A DNA stretch of 64,000 nt from positions 14,679 to 78,678 of the forward strand of contig DATHAA010000076.1 of NCBI GenBank assembly GCA_035296905.1. Direction: 5' to 3'. The notes under the pieces are model-generated. The model saw only the letters and a program-made list of their open reading frames with translations, was not told the DNA's origin and searched no databases. A program made the position numbers and the translations under genes. Source of the stretch: DATEOR01 sp035296905. GTDB lineage: Bacteria > Actinomycetota > Thermoleophilia > Gaiellales > Gaiellaceae. Below, one piece after another: positions 17,429 to 26,964 of this stretch. Position 1 is the stretch's first letter; the number at the start of each line of letters is the position of its first letter.

Positions 17429-18354
17429 TGGGCACCAAGATCGTCCTCGACACCGACCCGGGCCACGACGATGCGATCGCCCTCCTCCTCGCGCTCGCGT
17501 CGCCGGAGGTCGAGGTACTCGGGGTCACGTCCGTCTCGGGCAACCAGACGCTCGAGAAGACCACGACGAACGCGCTCACGATCCTCGAGTTCGTCGAGCG
17601 CACGGACATCCCGGTCCATGTGGGCTGCGACCGACCGCTCGTCCGCGAGCAATGGGCTGCGGCCTACGTCCACGGGGAGAGCGGTCTCGACGGCCCCGAC
17701 CTCCGCGATCCGACGACGAAGCCCGCCGACGGCCATGCGATCGACTTCATCGCCGAGGCGGTGGAGGAGAACGACGGCGTCGTCCTCGTCCCGGTAGGCC
17801 CGCTCACGAATATCGGCCTTCTGCTGGCCCGCTACCCCGGCATCGAGGAGCGGATCGCGCGAATCGTCCTCATGGGCGGCGCGATCGCGGAGGGGAACGT
17901 CACGCCGGCCGCGGAGTTCAACATCTGGGCGGATCCGGAGGCTGCGCACCGCGTGTTCACGAGCGGGATCGACGTGACGATGGTCGGGCTCGACGTCACG
18001 CACAAGGCGCTCCTCTTTCCGCAGAAGGTGGACGAGCTGCGCGAAGCGGGACGCGTCGGGGGTCTCGTCGCCTCGCTCTACGACTTCTACCACGGCCACC
18101 ACCAGCGCATGTACGGCTGGGAGGGCTCGCCCGTGCACGATGCGCTCGCGGTCGCGCACGTGGTCAGCGACCGGTTCCTGCAGACCGAGCACCGCTACGT
18201 CGAGGTCGATGTGGGCCCTGAGCCGGGCCGCGGCCGCACCTACGTCGATCTCTGGGAACGGACGGGCAAGGAGCCGAACTGCCACGTGGGCGTCGACGTC
18301 GACGGGCCGGGGTTCATCGACGTATTGGTGGACCGACTGAAGTCCCTGAGCTGA
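17428..18354 (+). CDS. Inosine-uridine preferring nucleoside hydrolase
   Basis: Cleaves the N-glycosidic bond of ribonucleosides to give base and ribose. The calcium-binding signature LDTDPGHDDAIALLLAL is at the N terminus, NFWADPEAA-like (EFNIWADPEAAHRVF) is in the middle, and VHDALAVAHV provides the C-terminal histidine/aspartate. At 308 residues it is standard. The ATG overlaps the ribokinase stop (TGATG). Together with ribokinase and the BMP-type importer encoded 3 kb downstream it forms a nucleoside salvage route. Confidence 0.92.
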   Translation: MGTKIVLDTDPGHDDAIALLLALASPEVEVLGVTSVSGNQTLEKTTTNALTILEFVERTDIPVHVGCDRPLVREQWAAAYVHGESGLDGPDLRDPTTKPADGHAIDFIAEAVEENDGVVLVPVGPLTNIGLLLARYPGIEERIARIVLMGGAIAEGNVTPAAEFNIWADPEAAHRVFTSGIDVTMVGLDVTHKALLFPQKVDELREAGRVGGLVASLYDFYHGHHQRMYGWEGSPVHDALAVAHVVSDRFLQTEHRYVEVDVGPEPGRGRTYVDLWERTGKEPNCHVGVDVDGPGFIDVLVDRLKSLS

Positions 18355-19237
18355 CCGGCTTCCAGACGAGGTCCTGGACGCGGATCGGCAAGCGGATAAT
18401 CCGTCCTGCCTGGCCGTTCTCGGGCGGCCCGACGAGGAAGGTGCTGAGGCGAGTCACCCATACGAGCCAGCGGTCGTCGGGCGAGAACGCGATCGCACGG
18501 CCGCTCGGCAGCCCCTGAGGCGGGTCGATCGTGCGGCCCGTCCGCGTGATGACGGTTCCGTCCTCCGCTCCGAGGAGAGCTCCGTCGTTACTCAGAAAGA
18601 GGTGGCGATACGGACCGCGGAAGCTGGCCGCGACAGCGCGCACGACCCGCCCGTCGAAGAGGGCCACGAGCCACTGCGGCTCGAGATACCGGGCGGTTAT
18701 CTCCATGGCGACGACCGGCTGCCCGACACCGAAGGAGGCCAGTGCTGTGACGCGAGTACCGAGCCGGATGCTGCGATCGATGGCCTCGCGGGCAAGGTTC
18801 GGGTGGCGGCGGGCGGCTCGTTGCAGGTCGTCGCCGGTGAGCACGACGTGGTCGCCCGAGACGATCTGGCCGCCGCGAAAGGCGAGATTGCCCGCGGCGT
18901 TCGTGCCTCCGGGGACGATCCGGCCTCCATCGACGTCGAAGCGGCAGTGGAAGATGTCCCCACCGTTCTCGTCCCGCACCACGTCGTCGACCATGCGTGG
19001 AAGAAGCAGCGAGTGGAGGCGGCAATCCTGGTCGGAATAGAGGACGAAGCCCGAGATCGCTTCCTCGCGCAGAGTTCCGAGGAGCGTCGGCGGTGGGGGC
19101 CGCGGGTCCGTCGCTGAGCTCGTCGCAGCCCCGGCCGCGGAGCGAGAATCCTCCTTCGGCCGGAGCGCGTCGGCGAGGGCCAGGACGGCGAGGATGCCCA
19201 CGGCGGCGAGGAGAAAGAAGGTGGCGCCGCTTCTCAC
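18314..19237 (-). CDS. Single-pass membrane-anchored protein with predicted extracytoplasmic beta-rich domain
   Basis: 307 residues. One hydrophobic segment (FFLLAAVGILAVLALADAL) follows the first few residues and is followed by a Ser/Ala/Pro linker. The rest alternates short beta-type repeats ending in IAFSPDDRWLVWVTRLSTFLV, reminiscent of a WD40/TolB-like propeller blade. No enzymatic motif is visible. GTG 19237 was chosen because TATCTT (complement of 19244-19249) lies 6 bases upstream. It is divergent from ftsK and overlaps the nucleoside hydrolase 3' end by 41 bases. Function unknown. Confidence 0.7.
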   Translation of the reverse strand: MRSGATFFLLAAVGILAVLALADALRPKEDSRSAAGAATSSATDPRPPPPTLLGTLREEAISGFVLYSDQDCRLHSLLLPRMVDDVVRDENGGDIFHCRFDVDGGRIVPGGTNAAGNLAFRGGQIVSGDHVVLTGDDLQRAARRHPNLAREAIDRSIRLGTRVTALASFGVGQPVVAMEITARYLEPQWLVALFDGRVVRAVAASFRGPYRHLFLSNDGALLGAEDGTVITRTGRTIDPPQGLPSGRAIAFSPDDRWLVWVTRLSTFLVGPPENGQAGRIIRLPIRVQDLVWKPVSSGTSVGPPIRR

Positions 19238-19279
19238 ACCTTGAAGATACGAGGGAGGAGCGCTTCCCGTTCCGACGAA

Positions 19280-21487
19280 ATGGCGTTCATGACGCCGAGG
19301 AAGCGTCCCAAGCACCTACGCCCGAAGTCCCCTGCCCGCGTCCGCCGGAAGAAGCGCTCGCGTTCGAAGGGCCGCCGGGGTCAGCAGCACCACGAGCTTC
19401 TCGGGCTTGCGCTCGTCTTCGTGGGGATCTTCCTCGCGATTCCGCTCTGGCTCGGCTGGGATGGGGGCTATGCCGGCGACCGGATCGACTCAGCCCTGGA
19501 CGCCCTCGTCGGCGCGGGGCGCATCGGAGTCCCGCTTGCCCTGTTCGCCGTCGGCGGCCTTCTGGTCGCCCGCGCCCAGTTGATCGACGTGAGGCCGTTT
19601 CGTACCGGCCTCGTCATCCTTGGCCTCGGTGTCATGACGATCCTGGGCGAGTCGCGCGGAGGGAGCACCGGTGAGGCGCTGGATCTCATGTTCGGCCGCC
19701 TCCTCGGAGAGACGGGCACCGCCGTCCTGGGCTTCTTCCTCGTGGTGACCGGTGCGCTGCTGGTCTCCGGCGCATCGCTCGGCGCGCTCGTCCGCCACTC
19801 GGCCCGCGCGGCCCAGAAGACGGCAGTGGCTGCGCGCCGCTCCGTCGAGCGCGTCCGCATCCCGCTCGAGGACGAGCCGATCACGCAGCCGGATACCCCG
19901 CCCGTGGACGGGGCAGCGGCGTATCCGGACGTCGTGGGGGAGAACCCCGAGCCGTCCGCGGTCCTCGTCGACCAACTCCAGGATCTCGAGCCCGGGCTCC
20001 CCGAGCGGCCCGAGCCCGTCTTCGACATGCCGTCGACGGAGCACGCCGGCTACAAGCTTCCCGACGCCGGGGTCCTCAAGCACTCTCGCGCCGACTCCAA
20101 GAAGGGTCAGCCCGAGAAGGCGATCGAGCGCACCGGAGAGGCGCTGCTCCAGGCTCTCTCGAACTTCGGGATCGAGGCGAACCTGATCGGCCAGGTCGTC
20201 GGCCCGCGCGTGACGCGCTACGAGTTGCAGCTCGCGCCGGGAACGAAGGTCGGCAAGGTCGCCTCCTTGAAGGACGACCTCGCCTACGCGCTCGCGACGA
20301 CCGAGCTCCGGATCCTCGCACCCATCCCCGGGAAGCAGGCTGTCGGCGTCGAAGTTCCCAATCTCTCGCCCAACGTCGTCACGCTCGGCGACATCTTCGC
20401 GGACATGCCCTCGGGCTCGAGCCCGCTCTCGGTCTGGCTCGGGAAGGACATCTCGGGCTCGTCCGTGCCCGCCGACCTGGCGCGGATGCCGCACATCCTC
20501 ATCGCCGGGACGACCGGATCGGGCAAATCGGGCTGCATCAACACGATGCTCTGCTCGATCCTGCTCCGCGCGACCCCGGACGAGGTGCGCATGATCCTCG
20601 TCGATCCGAAGCGCGTCGAGCTCGGCCTCTACGAGTCGATCCCGCACCTTCTCACGCCGGTCGTGTCGAGCCCGAAGGCGGCTGCCGCCGTGCTCACCAA
20701 CGTCCTCACCGAAATGGAGCGCCGCTACGAGCGCATGAGTCTCGCCCGCGCCCGCAACCTCCCCGAGCTGAACCGCGTCCTCGGCGAGCGAGGCGAGCAG
20801 ACGCTCCCGTACCTCCTCGTCGTGATCGACGAGCTCGCCGATCTGATGATGGTCTCGCCCCAGGACGTGGAGGACGCCGTCATCCGCCTTGCGCAGAAGT
20901 CGCGCGCGGTCGGCATCCACCTCGTCCTCGCCACGCAGCGCCCGTCGGTGGACGTCATCACGGGGATGATCAAGGCGAACGTGCCGTCGCGGATCGCGTT
21001 CGCGGTGTCCAGCCAGACGGACAGCCGCGTGATCCTCGACACCTCGGGCGCCGAGAGCCTGCTCGGCCAGGGCGACATGCTCTTCAAGCCGCTCGGCACG
21101 TCGCGGCTCCAGCGCGTCCAGGGCGCCTACGTGAGCGAGGAGGAGATCGCGCTCATCGTCGAGCAGTGCCGCGGCCAGCGGGAGCAGGATCTCGATGAAT
21201 CGCTTCTCGAAGCGCCGAGCGCCCGGGAGCACGAGGGGGAGGATGGCGAGTTCGACCCGGACGAGGATCCGCTTCTCGACCGCGCGATCGAGATCGTCGT
21301 CCAGACCCAGACCGCCTCCGTTTCGCTCATCCAACGGCGGCTGCGGGTCGGCTACACGCGGGCCGGCCGCCTCATCGACATGCTCGAGCGTCGCGGGATC
21401 ATCTCCGGCTACGAGGGCTCAAAGCCCCGCCGTGTGCTCATCGGCGAGGGCGAGCTCGAACGCGTCCTCACGAACGTTCCCTCCTAA
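19280..21487 (+). CDS. ftsK: DNA translocase FtsK/SpoIIIE
   Basis: Membrane-anchored hexameric motor that pumps chromosome termini across the division septum. A basic N terminus is followed by four hydrophobic segments (about residues 35-170), a short linker, the FtsK alpha/beta core and Walker A GTTGSGKSG near residue 410. Walker B is LLVVIDELADLMM, and the C-terminal gamma winged helix is SLIQRRLRVGYTRAGRLIDMLERRGIISG. At 735 residues it has a short linker. The start is uncertain: ATG 19280 or ATG 19289 are both plausible, and an upstream TTG at 19241 is unlikely. Confidence 0.95.
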   Translation: MAFMTPRKRPKHLRPKSPARVRRKKRSRSKGRRGQQHHELLGLALVFVGIFLAIPLWLGWDGGYAGDRIDSALDALVGAGRIGVPLALFAVGGLLVARAQLIDVRPFRTGLVILGLGVMTILGESRGGSTGEALDLMFGRLLGETGTAVLGFFLVVTGALLVSGASLGALVRHSARAAQKTAVAARRSVERVRIPLEDEPITQPDTPPVDGAAAYPDVVGENPEPSAVLVDQLQDLEPGLPERPEPVFDMPSTEHAGYKLPDAGVLKHSRADSKKGQPEKAIERTGEALLQALSNFGIEANLIGQVVGPRVTRYELQLAPGTKVGKVASLKDDLAYALATTELRILAPIPGKQAVGVEVPNLSPNVVTLGDIFADMPSGSSPLSVWLGKDISGSSVPADLARMPHILIAGTTGSGKSGCINTMLCSILLRATPDEVRMILVDPKRVELGLYESIPHLLTPVVSSPKAAAAVLTNVLTEMERRYERMSLARARNLPELNRVLGERGEQTLPYLLVVIDELADLMMVSPQDVEDAVIRLAQKSRAVGIHLVLATQRPSVDVITGMIKANVPSRIAFAVSSQTDSRVILDTSGAESLLGQGDMLFKPLGTSRLQRVQGAYVSEEEIALIVEQCRGQREQDLDESLLEAPSAREHEGEDGEFDPDEDPLLDRAIEIVVQTQTASVSLIQRRLRVGYTRAGRLIDMLERRGIISGYEGSKPRRVLIGEGELERVLTNVPS

Positions 21488-21532
21488 CGAAGCACCCTCC
21501 AGTCCGTCCTAGCTTTCAAGCGGCGGGAGGGA

Positions 21533-21538
21533 TAGCAT
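21533..21538 (+). promoter_or_regulatory. Candidate -10 element of the BMP lipoprotein gene
   Basis: TAGCAT about 33 bases upstream of the GTG start at 21571. A GGGAGG ribosome-binding site lies just before the start, so this operon would have a short leader rather than a leaderless start. Confidence 0.4.
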
Positions 21539-21570
21539 CGTCCGCTGAAACGGGCGACAAGGGAGGTTCT

Positions 21571-22617
21571 GTGAACGGTAAGCGTAGGTGGTCGTGGCTT
21601 GCGCTCTTGGCTCTCCTCACGGCTGTGATCGCCATTGCGGCGGCCGGCTGTGGCGGCGACGACGAGGGCGACACGAGCGGTGCGGCCTCGAGCACTCCGA
21701 GCGAGACGACACGCGGTGAGGCGATCTCGGTCGGCCTTGTGACCGACATCGGCGGTCTGAACGACCGCGGCTTCAACTCACTCGCGAACCAGGGGCTCGA
21801 GAACGCGAAGAGCCAGCTGGGCGTCGAGGGTGACGTCCTCGAGTCCAAGTCCGATGCCGACTACATCCCGAACCTGTCCGAGTTCGGCCAGAAGGGGTCG
21901 AACCTCGTCGTGTCGGTGGGCTTCCTCATGACGGATGCGACCGCACAGGCGGCGAAGGCGTTCCCGGACTCGAACTTCGCGATCGTGGACTCGGCATTCG
22001 ATCCTGCGATCCCCAATGCACAGGGCCTCCTCTTCAAGGAGCAGGAGGCGGGTTGTCTCGTCGGCGTGGTGGGTGCGCTCACCTCGAAGTCCGGCACGAT
22101 CACGTGGGTCGGCGGCCAGAAGATCCCGCCGGTCGACCGCTTCATCGCCGGCTATGAGTTCTGCGCGAAGGACGCCAACCCTGACATCAAGGTGTCGGGC
22201 TCGTACTCCGACGACTTCGTCGACCAGGCGAAGTGCAAGGAGATCGCGCTCGACCAGATCTCGAAGGGCTCCGACGTGGTCTTCCAGGTTGCCGGCGGCT
22301 GCGGCCTCGGTGCTCTAGACGCGGCGAAGCAGGAAAGCGTCTGGGGGATCGGCGTGGATGCCGACCAGTCGTTCCTCGGCGACCACATCCTCACCAGCGC
22401 CGTGAAGCGCGTCGACGTGGCCGTCTTCAAGACGATCGAGTCTGTTCAGAACGGCACCTTCACCGGCGGCGGAGTCACGACGTTCGGCCTCGCCGAGGAC
22501 AGCATCGCGCTCGGGAAGGTGAGCTCGGAGGTTCCGCAGGACGTCCTCGACACCGTCGAGGAGTACAGGCAGAAGATCATGAACGGGGAGATCCAGATCC
22601 CGGACACGGTCGGATAA
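21571..22617 (+). CDS. BMP/PnrA-type nucleoside-binding lipoprotein
   Basis: Substrate-binding lipoprotein of an ABC importer (Med/BMP/PnrA family), anchored outside the membrane. A type II signal peptide with the lipobox region IAAAGCGG (cysteine near residue 28) is followed by a Ser/Thr/Asp linker. ISVGLVTDIGGLNDRGFNSLANQGLENA is the family hallmark, and GIGVDADQSFLGDHILTSAVKRVD is conserved. Characterised members bind purine and pyrimidine nucleosides. 348 residues. It heads the importer operon and is separated from the ATPase gene by a perfect hairpin that would allow the binding protein to be made in excess. Confidence 0.92.
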   Translation: MNGKRRWSWLALLALLTAVIAIAAAGCGGDDEGDTSGAASSTPSETTRGEAISVGLVTDIGGLNDRGFNSLANQGLENAKSQLGVEGDVLESKSDADYIPNLSEFGQKGSNLVVSVGFLMTDATAQAAKAFPDSNFAIVDSAFDPAIPNAQGLLFKEQEAGCLVGVVGALTSKSGTITWVGGQKIPPVDRFIAGYEFCAKDANPDIKVSGSYSDDFVDQAKCKEIALDQISKGSDVVFQVAGGCGLGALDAAKQESVWGIGVDADQSFLGDHILTSAVKRVDVAVFKTIESVQNGTFTGGGVTTFGLAEDSIALGKVSSEVPQDVLDTVEEYRQKIMNGEIQIPDTVG

Positions 22618-22627
22618 GGAACGTTCC

Positions 22628-22656
22628 GTAAGGGGCGGGCTCGTCCCGCCCCTTAC
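22628..22656 (+). terminator. Perfect 12-bp hairpin between binding-protein and ATPase genes
   Basis: The arms 22628-22639 and 22645-22656 (GTAAGGGGCGGG and its exact complement) enclose the 5-base loop CTCGT. There is no T-run after it, so it may act as a partial terminator or as a 3' stabiliser of the binding-protein mRNA. A -10-like TACACT (22654-22659) begins inside the right arm and ends 8 bases before the ATPase ATG. Confidence 0.65.
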
Positions 22657-22667
22657 ACTCCTCTCCC

Positions 22668-24194
22668 ATGGCGGAAGCGCCCCTCCTCGAACTCAAGGGG
22701 ATCACCAAGCGCTTCCCGGGAGTGGTGGCCAACGACGGGGTCGACTTCGACCTCCGCAAGGGCGAGGTGCATGCGCTTCTCGGGGAGAACGGCGCCGGCA
22801 AGTCGACGCTGATGAACATCCTCTACGGCCTGTACCACCCGGACGAGGGTGAGTTTCGGCTGAATGGAAAGCCGCTCCGCATCAACTCGCCGCGCGAGGC
22901 GATCGACGCGGGGATCGGCATGGTGCACCAGCATTTCATGCTCATCCCGGTGATGACGGTGGCCGAGAACATCGTGCTCGCCGCGGAGCCCACGAAGGGC
23001 CCGTTCCTGGACGAGGGTGAGGCGGAGGAGCGCGTACGGGAGCTCTCCGAGCGGTTCGGCCTCGCCGTCCGGCCCGAGGCCCGCGTCGAGTCGATCAGCG
23101 TCGGCATGCAGCAGCGGGTGGAGATCCTGAAGGCGCTCTACCGCGGCGCCGAGATCCTCATCCTCGACGAGCCGACCGCAGTCCTCACGCCGCAGGAGTC
23201 GCGCGAGCTCTTCGAGATCATCGAGTCGCTCAAGGCCGAAGGGAAATCCATCATCTTCATCACCCACAAGCTGAACGAGGTCCTCGAGATCGCGGAACGC
23301 ATCACCGTCCTGCGGCGCGGCAAGACGATCGACACCGTGCCGCGCGAGGGTGCGACCGAGGAGGGCCTCGCCCGGCTCATGGTCGGCCGCGAGGTCATCC
23401 TCCGCGTCGACAAAGGGAAGGCCGAGCCCGGCGAGCCGCTTCTCACGGTCGAGGATCTCTATGTCGACGACGAGCGAGGGCTCGAGGCGGTTCGCGGCAT
23501 CTCGTTCGAGGTGAAGGCGGGCGAAATTGTCGGGATTGCCGGGGTGGACGGCAACGGCCAGTCGGAGCTCATCGACGCGATCACGGGCCTGCACAGGGCG
23601 AAGGCCGGCCGGATCTCTGTCGGCCATCGCGACCTGACGCACGACTCGCCGCGCGAGTGTCTGGACGCAGGCGTCGGCCACATCCCCGAGGACCGCCAGC
23701 TGCGCGGCCTCGTCCTCGACTTCAGCCTGGCGGAGAACATCGCGCTGCACGACTACCGCGAGGAGCCCGACTCGAAGTACGGCTGGCTCTTCCCGGGGCG
23801 GCTGATCGCGCGCGCCCGCACCCTCCTGAAGGAGTTCGACGTGCGCGGCGGCGGCCCGGAGACCAGAGCGGCGGCGCTCTCCGGTGGCAACCAGCAGAAG
23901 GTGATCGTCGCACGCGAGGTCTCACGCGACCCGAGCGTCCTCGTCGCTGCCCAGCCGACCCGGGGTCTCGACGTCGGTGCGATCGAGTTCGTCCACCGTC
24001 GCCTCGTCGAGGAGCGCGATGAGGGGCGCGCCATCCTGCTCGTCTCCTTCGAGCTCGACGAGGTCCTGTCGCTCTCCGACCGGATCCTCGTCATCTACGA
24101 AGGCAACCTCGTCGCCGAGTACAGCCCGGACGTCTCCGAGGAGGAGATCGGCCTCGCAATGGTCGGCGGCACCAGAAAGGCGACGGCGGCGTGA
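22668..24194 (+). CDS. Nucleoside ABC transporter ATP-binding protein (double ABC domain)
   Basis: 508-residue fused ATPase of the carbohydrate/nucleoside uptake class (RbsA/NupA-like), a peripheral cytoplasmic protein energising the importer. The first domain has Walker A GENGAGKST and Walker B ILILDEPTAVLTP. The second has a degenerate Walker A (GVDGNGQSE), the signature LSGGNQQK and VAAQPTRGLDVGA in place of the usual Walker B. This degeneracy is normal for the family. ATG 22668 is preceded by no ribosome-binding site. The stop overlaps the start of the first permease gene. Confidence 0.94.
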   Translation: MAEAPLLELKGITKRFPGVVANDGVDFDLRKGEVHALLGENGAGKSTLMNILYGLYHPDEGEFRLNGKPLRINSPREAIDAGIGMVHQHFMLIPVMTVAENIVLAAEPTKGPFLDEGEAEERVRELSERFGLAVRPEARVESISVGMQQRVEILKALYRGAEILILDEPTAVLTPQESRELFEIIESLKAEGKSIIFITHKLNEVLEIAERITVLRRGKTIDTVPREGATEEGLARLMVGREVILRVDKGKAEPGEPLLTVEDLYVDDERGLEAVRGISFEVKAGEIVGIAGVDGNGQSELIDAITGLHRAKAGRISVGHRDLTHDSPRECLDAGVGHIPEDRQLRGLVLDFSLAENIALHDYREEPDSKYGWLFPGRLIARARTLLKEFDVRGGGPETRAAALSGGNQQKVIVAREVSRDPSVLVAAQPTRGLDVGAIEFVHRRLVEERDEGRAILLVSFELDEVLSLSDRILVIYEGNLVAEYSPDVSEEEIGLAMVGGTRKATAA

Positions 24195-25387
24195 GCGAAG
24201 GCGCGGGCGCCGGCTCCGGCTACGAGATCGTCAGCCGCTGGTACTCGGGACTCGGCGGCTTCTTCACGGCGCTCGCAGCGGCCGTCCTCGCGTTCTTCGT
24301 GGGCGGGCTCGTCGTCGTGGCGACCGGGCATGACCCCTTTGCCGCGTACAAGGCGATCTTCTCCGGCACCGGTCTCAGCTGGTTCTTCCCCTGGGTGCAG
24401 GGCGACGAGCGCTTCAGCGCCGCGCTCGACCTCCAGCAGACGCTCATCATCACGGCGCCACTCATCCTCACGGCGCTCGCCGTGGCGTTCGCGTTCCGCT
24501 GCGGGATGTTCAACATCGGTGGCCAGGGCCAGTACTTCGTCGGCCTTTTGACCGCGCTCTACCTCGGCCACGTCTTCGTCGGGATGCCTCGCTCGCTGCA
24601 CGTCCTTATCTGCTGCGTCGGAGCGATCCTCGGCGGTGCGGTCTGGGCGGGCATCGCCGGCTTCCTCAAGGCAGCCGTCGGGGCCCACGAGGTCATCTCG
24701 ACGATCATGCTCAACTGGATCGCTCTCTGGGTCGGCAAGTACCTCGTCGAGCTCGGCGGCTGGATGCAGGGGAACGAGCCGGACGTCCCGAGGTCCTACG
24801 ACGTTGCCGACTCGGCCAAGATCTGGCCGATCTGGGGCGCGCTGCAGCCGCTGCACGCCGGCATCTTCATCGCGCTCTTCGCCCTCGTCGTCTACCACTT
24901 CCTGCTGAACAGGACGACGCTCGGCTACGAGGTCCGGGCGGTCGGCTTCAACCCGGAGGCCGCCCGGTACGGCGGCATCAATGTCTCGAAGAACTACATC
25001 CTCGCCATGGGGATCGCGGGCGCGTTCGCGGGCCTCGCAGGCGCGGTGGACATCCTCGGGTGGAAGTTCCACCAGGCAATCAACGACTACGACGTCAGCG
25101 CCGTCGGCTTCATCGGGATCGCCGTCGCGCTCCTCGGACGAAACAAAGCGGTCGGGATCCTCTTCGCCGCGGTCCTCTTCGGAGCGTTGCAGGTCGGGAC
25201 GTCGCCGAGACAGCTCTCGGGCACCGATTTCCCGCCCGAGCTCGCGACGAACCTCTCGACCATGATCCAGGCGTTGATCATCCTCTTCGTCGGCGCGGAG
25301 CTCCTGATCATCTACGCGTGGAACGCCCGGAAGAAGGTCGGGATCGGGCGTGGCGCGCCGCCGAGGGTGAAAGTGCAGGAGCTCTGA
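24191..25387 (+). CDS. Nucleoside ABC transporter permease 1
   Basis: 398-residue inner-membrane permease of the branched-chain amino-acid/ribose/nucleoside family (BPD_transp_2; NupP/YufP-like). The family-specific block FRCGMFNIGGQGQYFVG is present, as are GAHEVISTIMLNWIALWVG and EVRAVGFNPEAARYGGI, which contain the coupling-helix E-x-x-A-x-G region. The GTG start overlaps the ATPase stop. It forms a heterodimeric channel with the next gene product. Confidence 0.93.
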   Translation: MSEGAGAGSGYEIVSRWYSGLGGFFTALAAAVLAFFVGGLVVVATGHDPFAAYKAIFSGTGLSWFFPWVQGDERFSAALDLQQTLIITAPLILTALAVAFAFRCGMFNIGGQGQYFVGLLTALYLGHVFVGMPRSLHVLICCVGAILGGAVWAGIAGFLKAAVGAHEVISTIMLNWIALWVGKYLVELGGWMQGNEPDVPRSYDVADSAKIWPIWGALQPLHAGIFIALFALVVYHFLLNRTTLGYEVRAVGFNPEAARYGGINVSKNYILAMGIAGAFAGLAGAVDILGWKFHQAINDYDVSAVGFIGIAVALLGRNKAVGILFAAVLFGALQVGTSPRQLSGTDFPPELATNLSTMIQALIILFVGAELLIIYAWNARKKVGIGRGAPPRVKVQEL

Positions 25388-25394
25388 TCGCCTG

Positions 25395-26603
25395 ATGTCG
25401 GTCGCGGCTGCCATTCAAGACCGCAGCTGGCTCCGCCGGCTCGCGGAGACGAGGTCGATCGCGTGGTACGGGATCGGGCTCGGCCTGCTCGCCTTCTGGC
25501 TCGCACTGCCCCCGTGGGATTTCCGCTTCGAGGGCGGACCCATCGCTCTGGGTATCGCCGGCCTTGCCGCCGGCCTCTGGGCGGTCTCGCGGGACGAGAA
25601 GCGGCTCGGCTGGTGGGCGGTCGCCGTCGCGATCGGCGGCACCGCGGCGGCGCTCTGGGCTCAGACGAAGGACACGGACTCCCTCGACGCGGTCGTCAAC
25701 GCCGGTCTCTTCGCCGCGACGATCCGCTTCGCCACCCCGCTCGCCTTCGCCGCGATGGGCGGCATCTTCTGCGAGCGCTCAGGTGTGATCAACGTCGGCC
25801 TCGAGGGGATGATGCTCTCCGGTGCCTTCTTTGGGATCTGGGCCGCGGCCTGGAGCGGCTCCTGGGTCGTCGGGATCCTCATGGCCATGGTCTTCGGCGG
25901 GGCGCTCGCGCTCATCCACGCGTTCTTCTCTATCCACCTGCGCGCCGACCAGATCGTCAGCGGTTTCGCCATCAACTTCCTCGCTCTCGGGCTCACCGGT
26001 TACCTCTTCCGGTACATCTACGGGACGGAGGGAACGCCCTCGGACGTGGCGCGCATCCCGACGGTGACCGTCCCCGGGATCGACAGGATCCCATTCGTCG
26101 GCGACGTGATCGGCTCCATGAGCCTGATGATCTGGCTAATGCTCATCCTCCTAATCGTCACGTGGGCCGTGCTCTTCAAGACGCCGATCGGCCTGCGCAT
26201 CCGCTCGGTGGGCGAGCATCCGAAGGCCGCGGACACCGTCGGAATCTCGGTGTACGGGATCCGCTACGCGTGCGTCGTCCTCTCGGGCATGCTGGCCGCC
26301 CTCGGCGGCGCGTACCTCTCGATCGGGTTCGTCGGCTCCTTCAACGAGAACATGACAGCCGGCCGCGGCTACATTGCCCTGGCGGCGGTCATCTTCGGCA
26401 AGTGGAGGCCGTTCCCGGCCTTTGCCGCGTGCCTCCTCTTCGGCTTCTCAAGCGGCCTCGCCCAGCGCCTGCAGAACGAGGCGGGCATCTCGTCCAACCT
26501 CCTGCAGACCCTCCCGTACATCCTCACGCTGATCGCGCTCGTCGGCGTCGTCGGCCGCTCGCGTGGCCCGGCTGCAGCCGGCCGCCCGTACATCAAGCAG
26601 TGA
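25395..26603 (+). CDS. Nucleoside ABC transporter permease 2
   Basis: 402-residue partner permease (NupQ/YufQ-like). After a hydrophobic N-terminal extension, TPLAFAAMGGIFCERSGVINVGLEGMMLSGAF is the family hallmark. ADQIVSGFAINFLALGLTGYLFRYIYG and RIRSVGEHPKAADTVGI supply the membrane core and the ATPase-coupling helix. It sits 8 bases after permease 1, and its stop overlaps the start of a small membrane gene. Confidence 0.93.
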   Translation: MSVAAAIQDRSWLRRLAETRSIAWYGIGLGLLAFWLALPPWDFRFEGGPIALGIAGLAAGLWAVSRDEKRLGWWAVAVAIGGTAAALWAQTKDTDSLDAVVNAGLFAATIRFATPLAFAAMGGIFCERSGVINVGLEGMMLSGAFFGIWAAAWSGSWVVGILMAMVFGGALALIHAFFSIHLRADQIVSGFAINFLALGLTGYLFRYIYGTEGTPSDVARIPTVTVPGIDRIPFVGDVIGSMSLMIWLMLILLIVTWAVLFKTPIGLRIRSVGEHPKAADTVGISVYGIRYACVVLSGMLAALGGAYLSIGFVGSFNENMTAGRGYIALAAVIFGKWRPFPAFAACLLFGFSSGLAQRLQNEAGISSNLLQTLPYILTLIALVGVVGRSRGPAAAGRPYIKQ

Positions 26604-26929
26604 GCCGAAACCCGAAGGCGGTGTGGGCCTTCCTGCTGGCCCTCGCGGCGCTCGCCGTGCTCGGGGGCGGGCTCGCGGCGGCGCACTACTCCGGCGCGGT
26701 CGGCCTCTACCAGGCCATCCCTGCCGTTCCGATCGGATTTGTGCTCGCGTTCTTCTCGGTCCGGATGGCCCGACGCGCGCGTCTCGACCACGACCGCTCC
26801 CTCGGGCGCATCGGGGGACGAGGACTCGCCACGGTAGCCCGCATCCTGGGCGGGTTTGCGCTCCTGCTTGCGATCACGGGAGCGCTCGCGCTCAGCGTGT
26901 TCGCCGTGCTCACCCTGGCTTCTCAGTAG
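26600..26929 (+). CDS. Small membrane protein at the end of the nucleoside importer operon
   Basis: 109 residues with three hydrophobic helices (FLLALAALAVLGGGLAAAHY, LYQAIPAVPIGFVLAFFSV and ILGGFALLLAITGALALSVFAVL) separated by a basic loop RMARRARLDHDRSLGRIGGRG. I do not recognise a named family. The GTG start overlaps the permease 2 stop (GTGA), so it is co-translated and may be an accessory subunit of the importer or simply a neighbour. Confidence 0.65.
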   Translation: MSRNPKAVWAFLLALAALAVLGGGLAAAHYSGAVGLYQAIPAVPIGFVLAFFSVRMARRARLDHDRSLGRIGGRGLATVARILGGFALLLAITGALALSVFAVLTLASQ

Positions 26930-26964
26930 GGCGATATGCCCCGGACGCTACAATCGTGGTCTCC

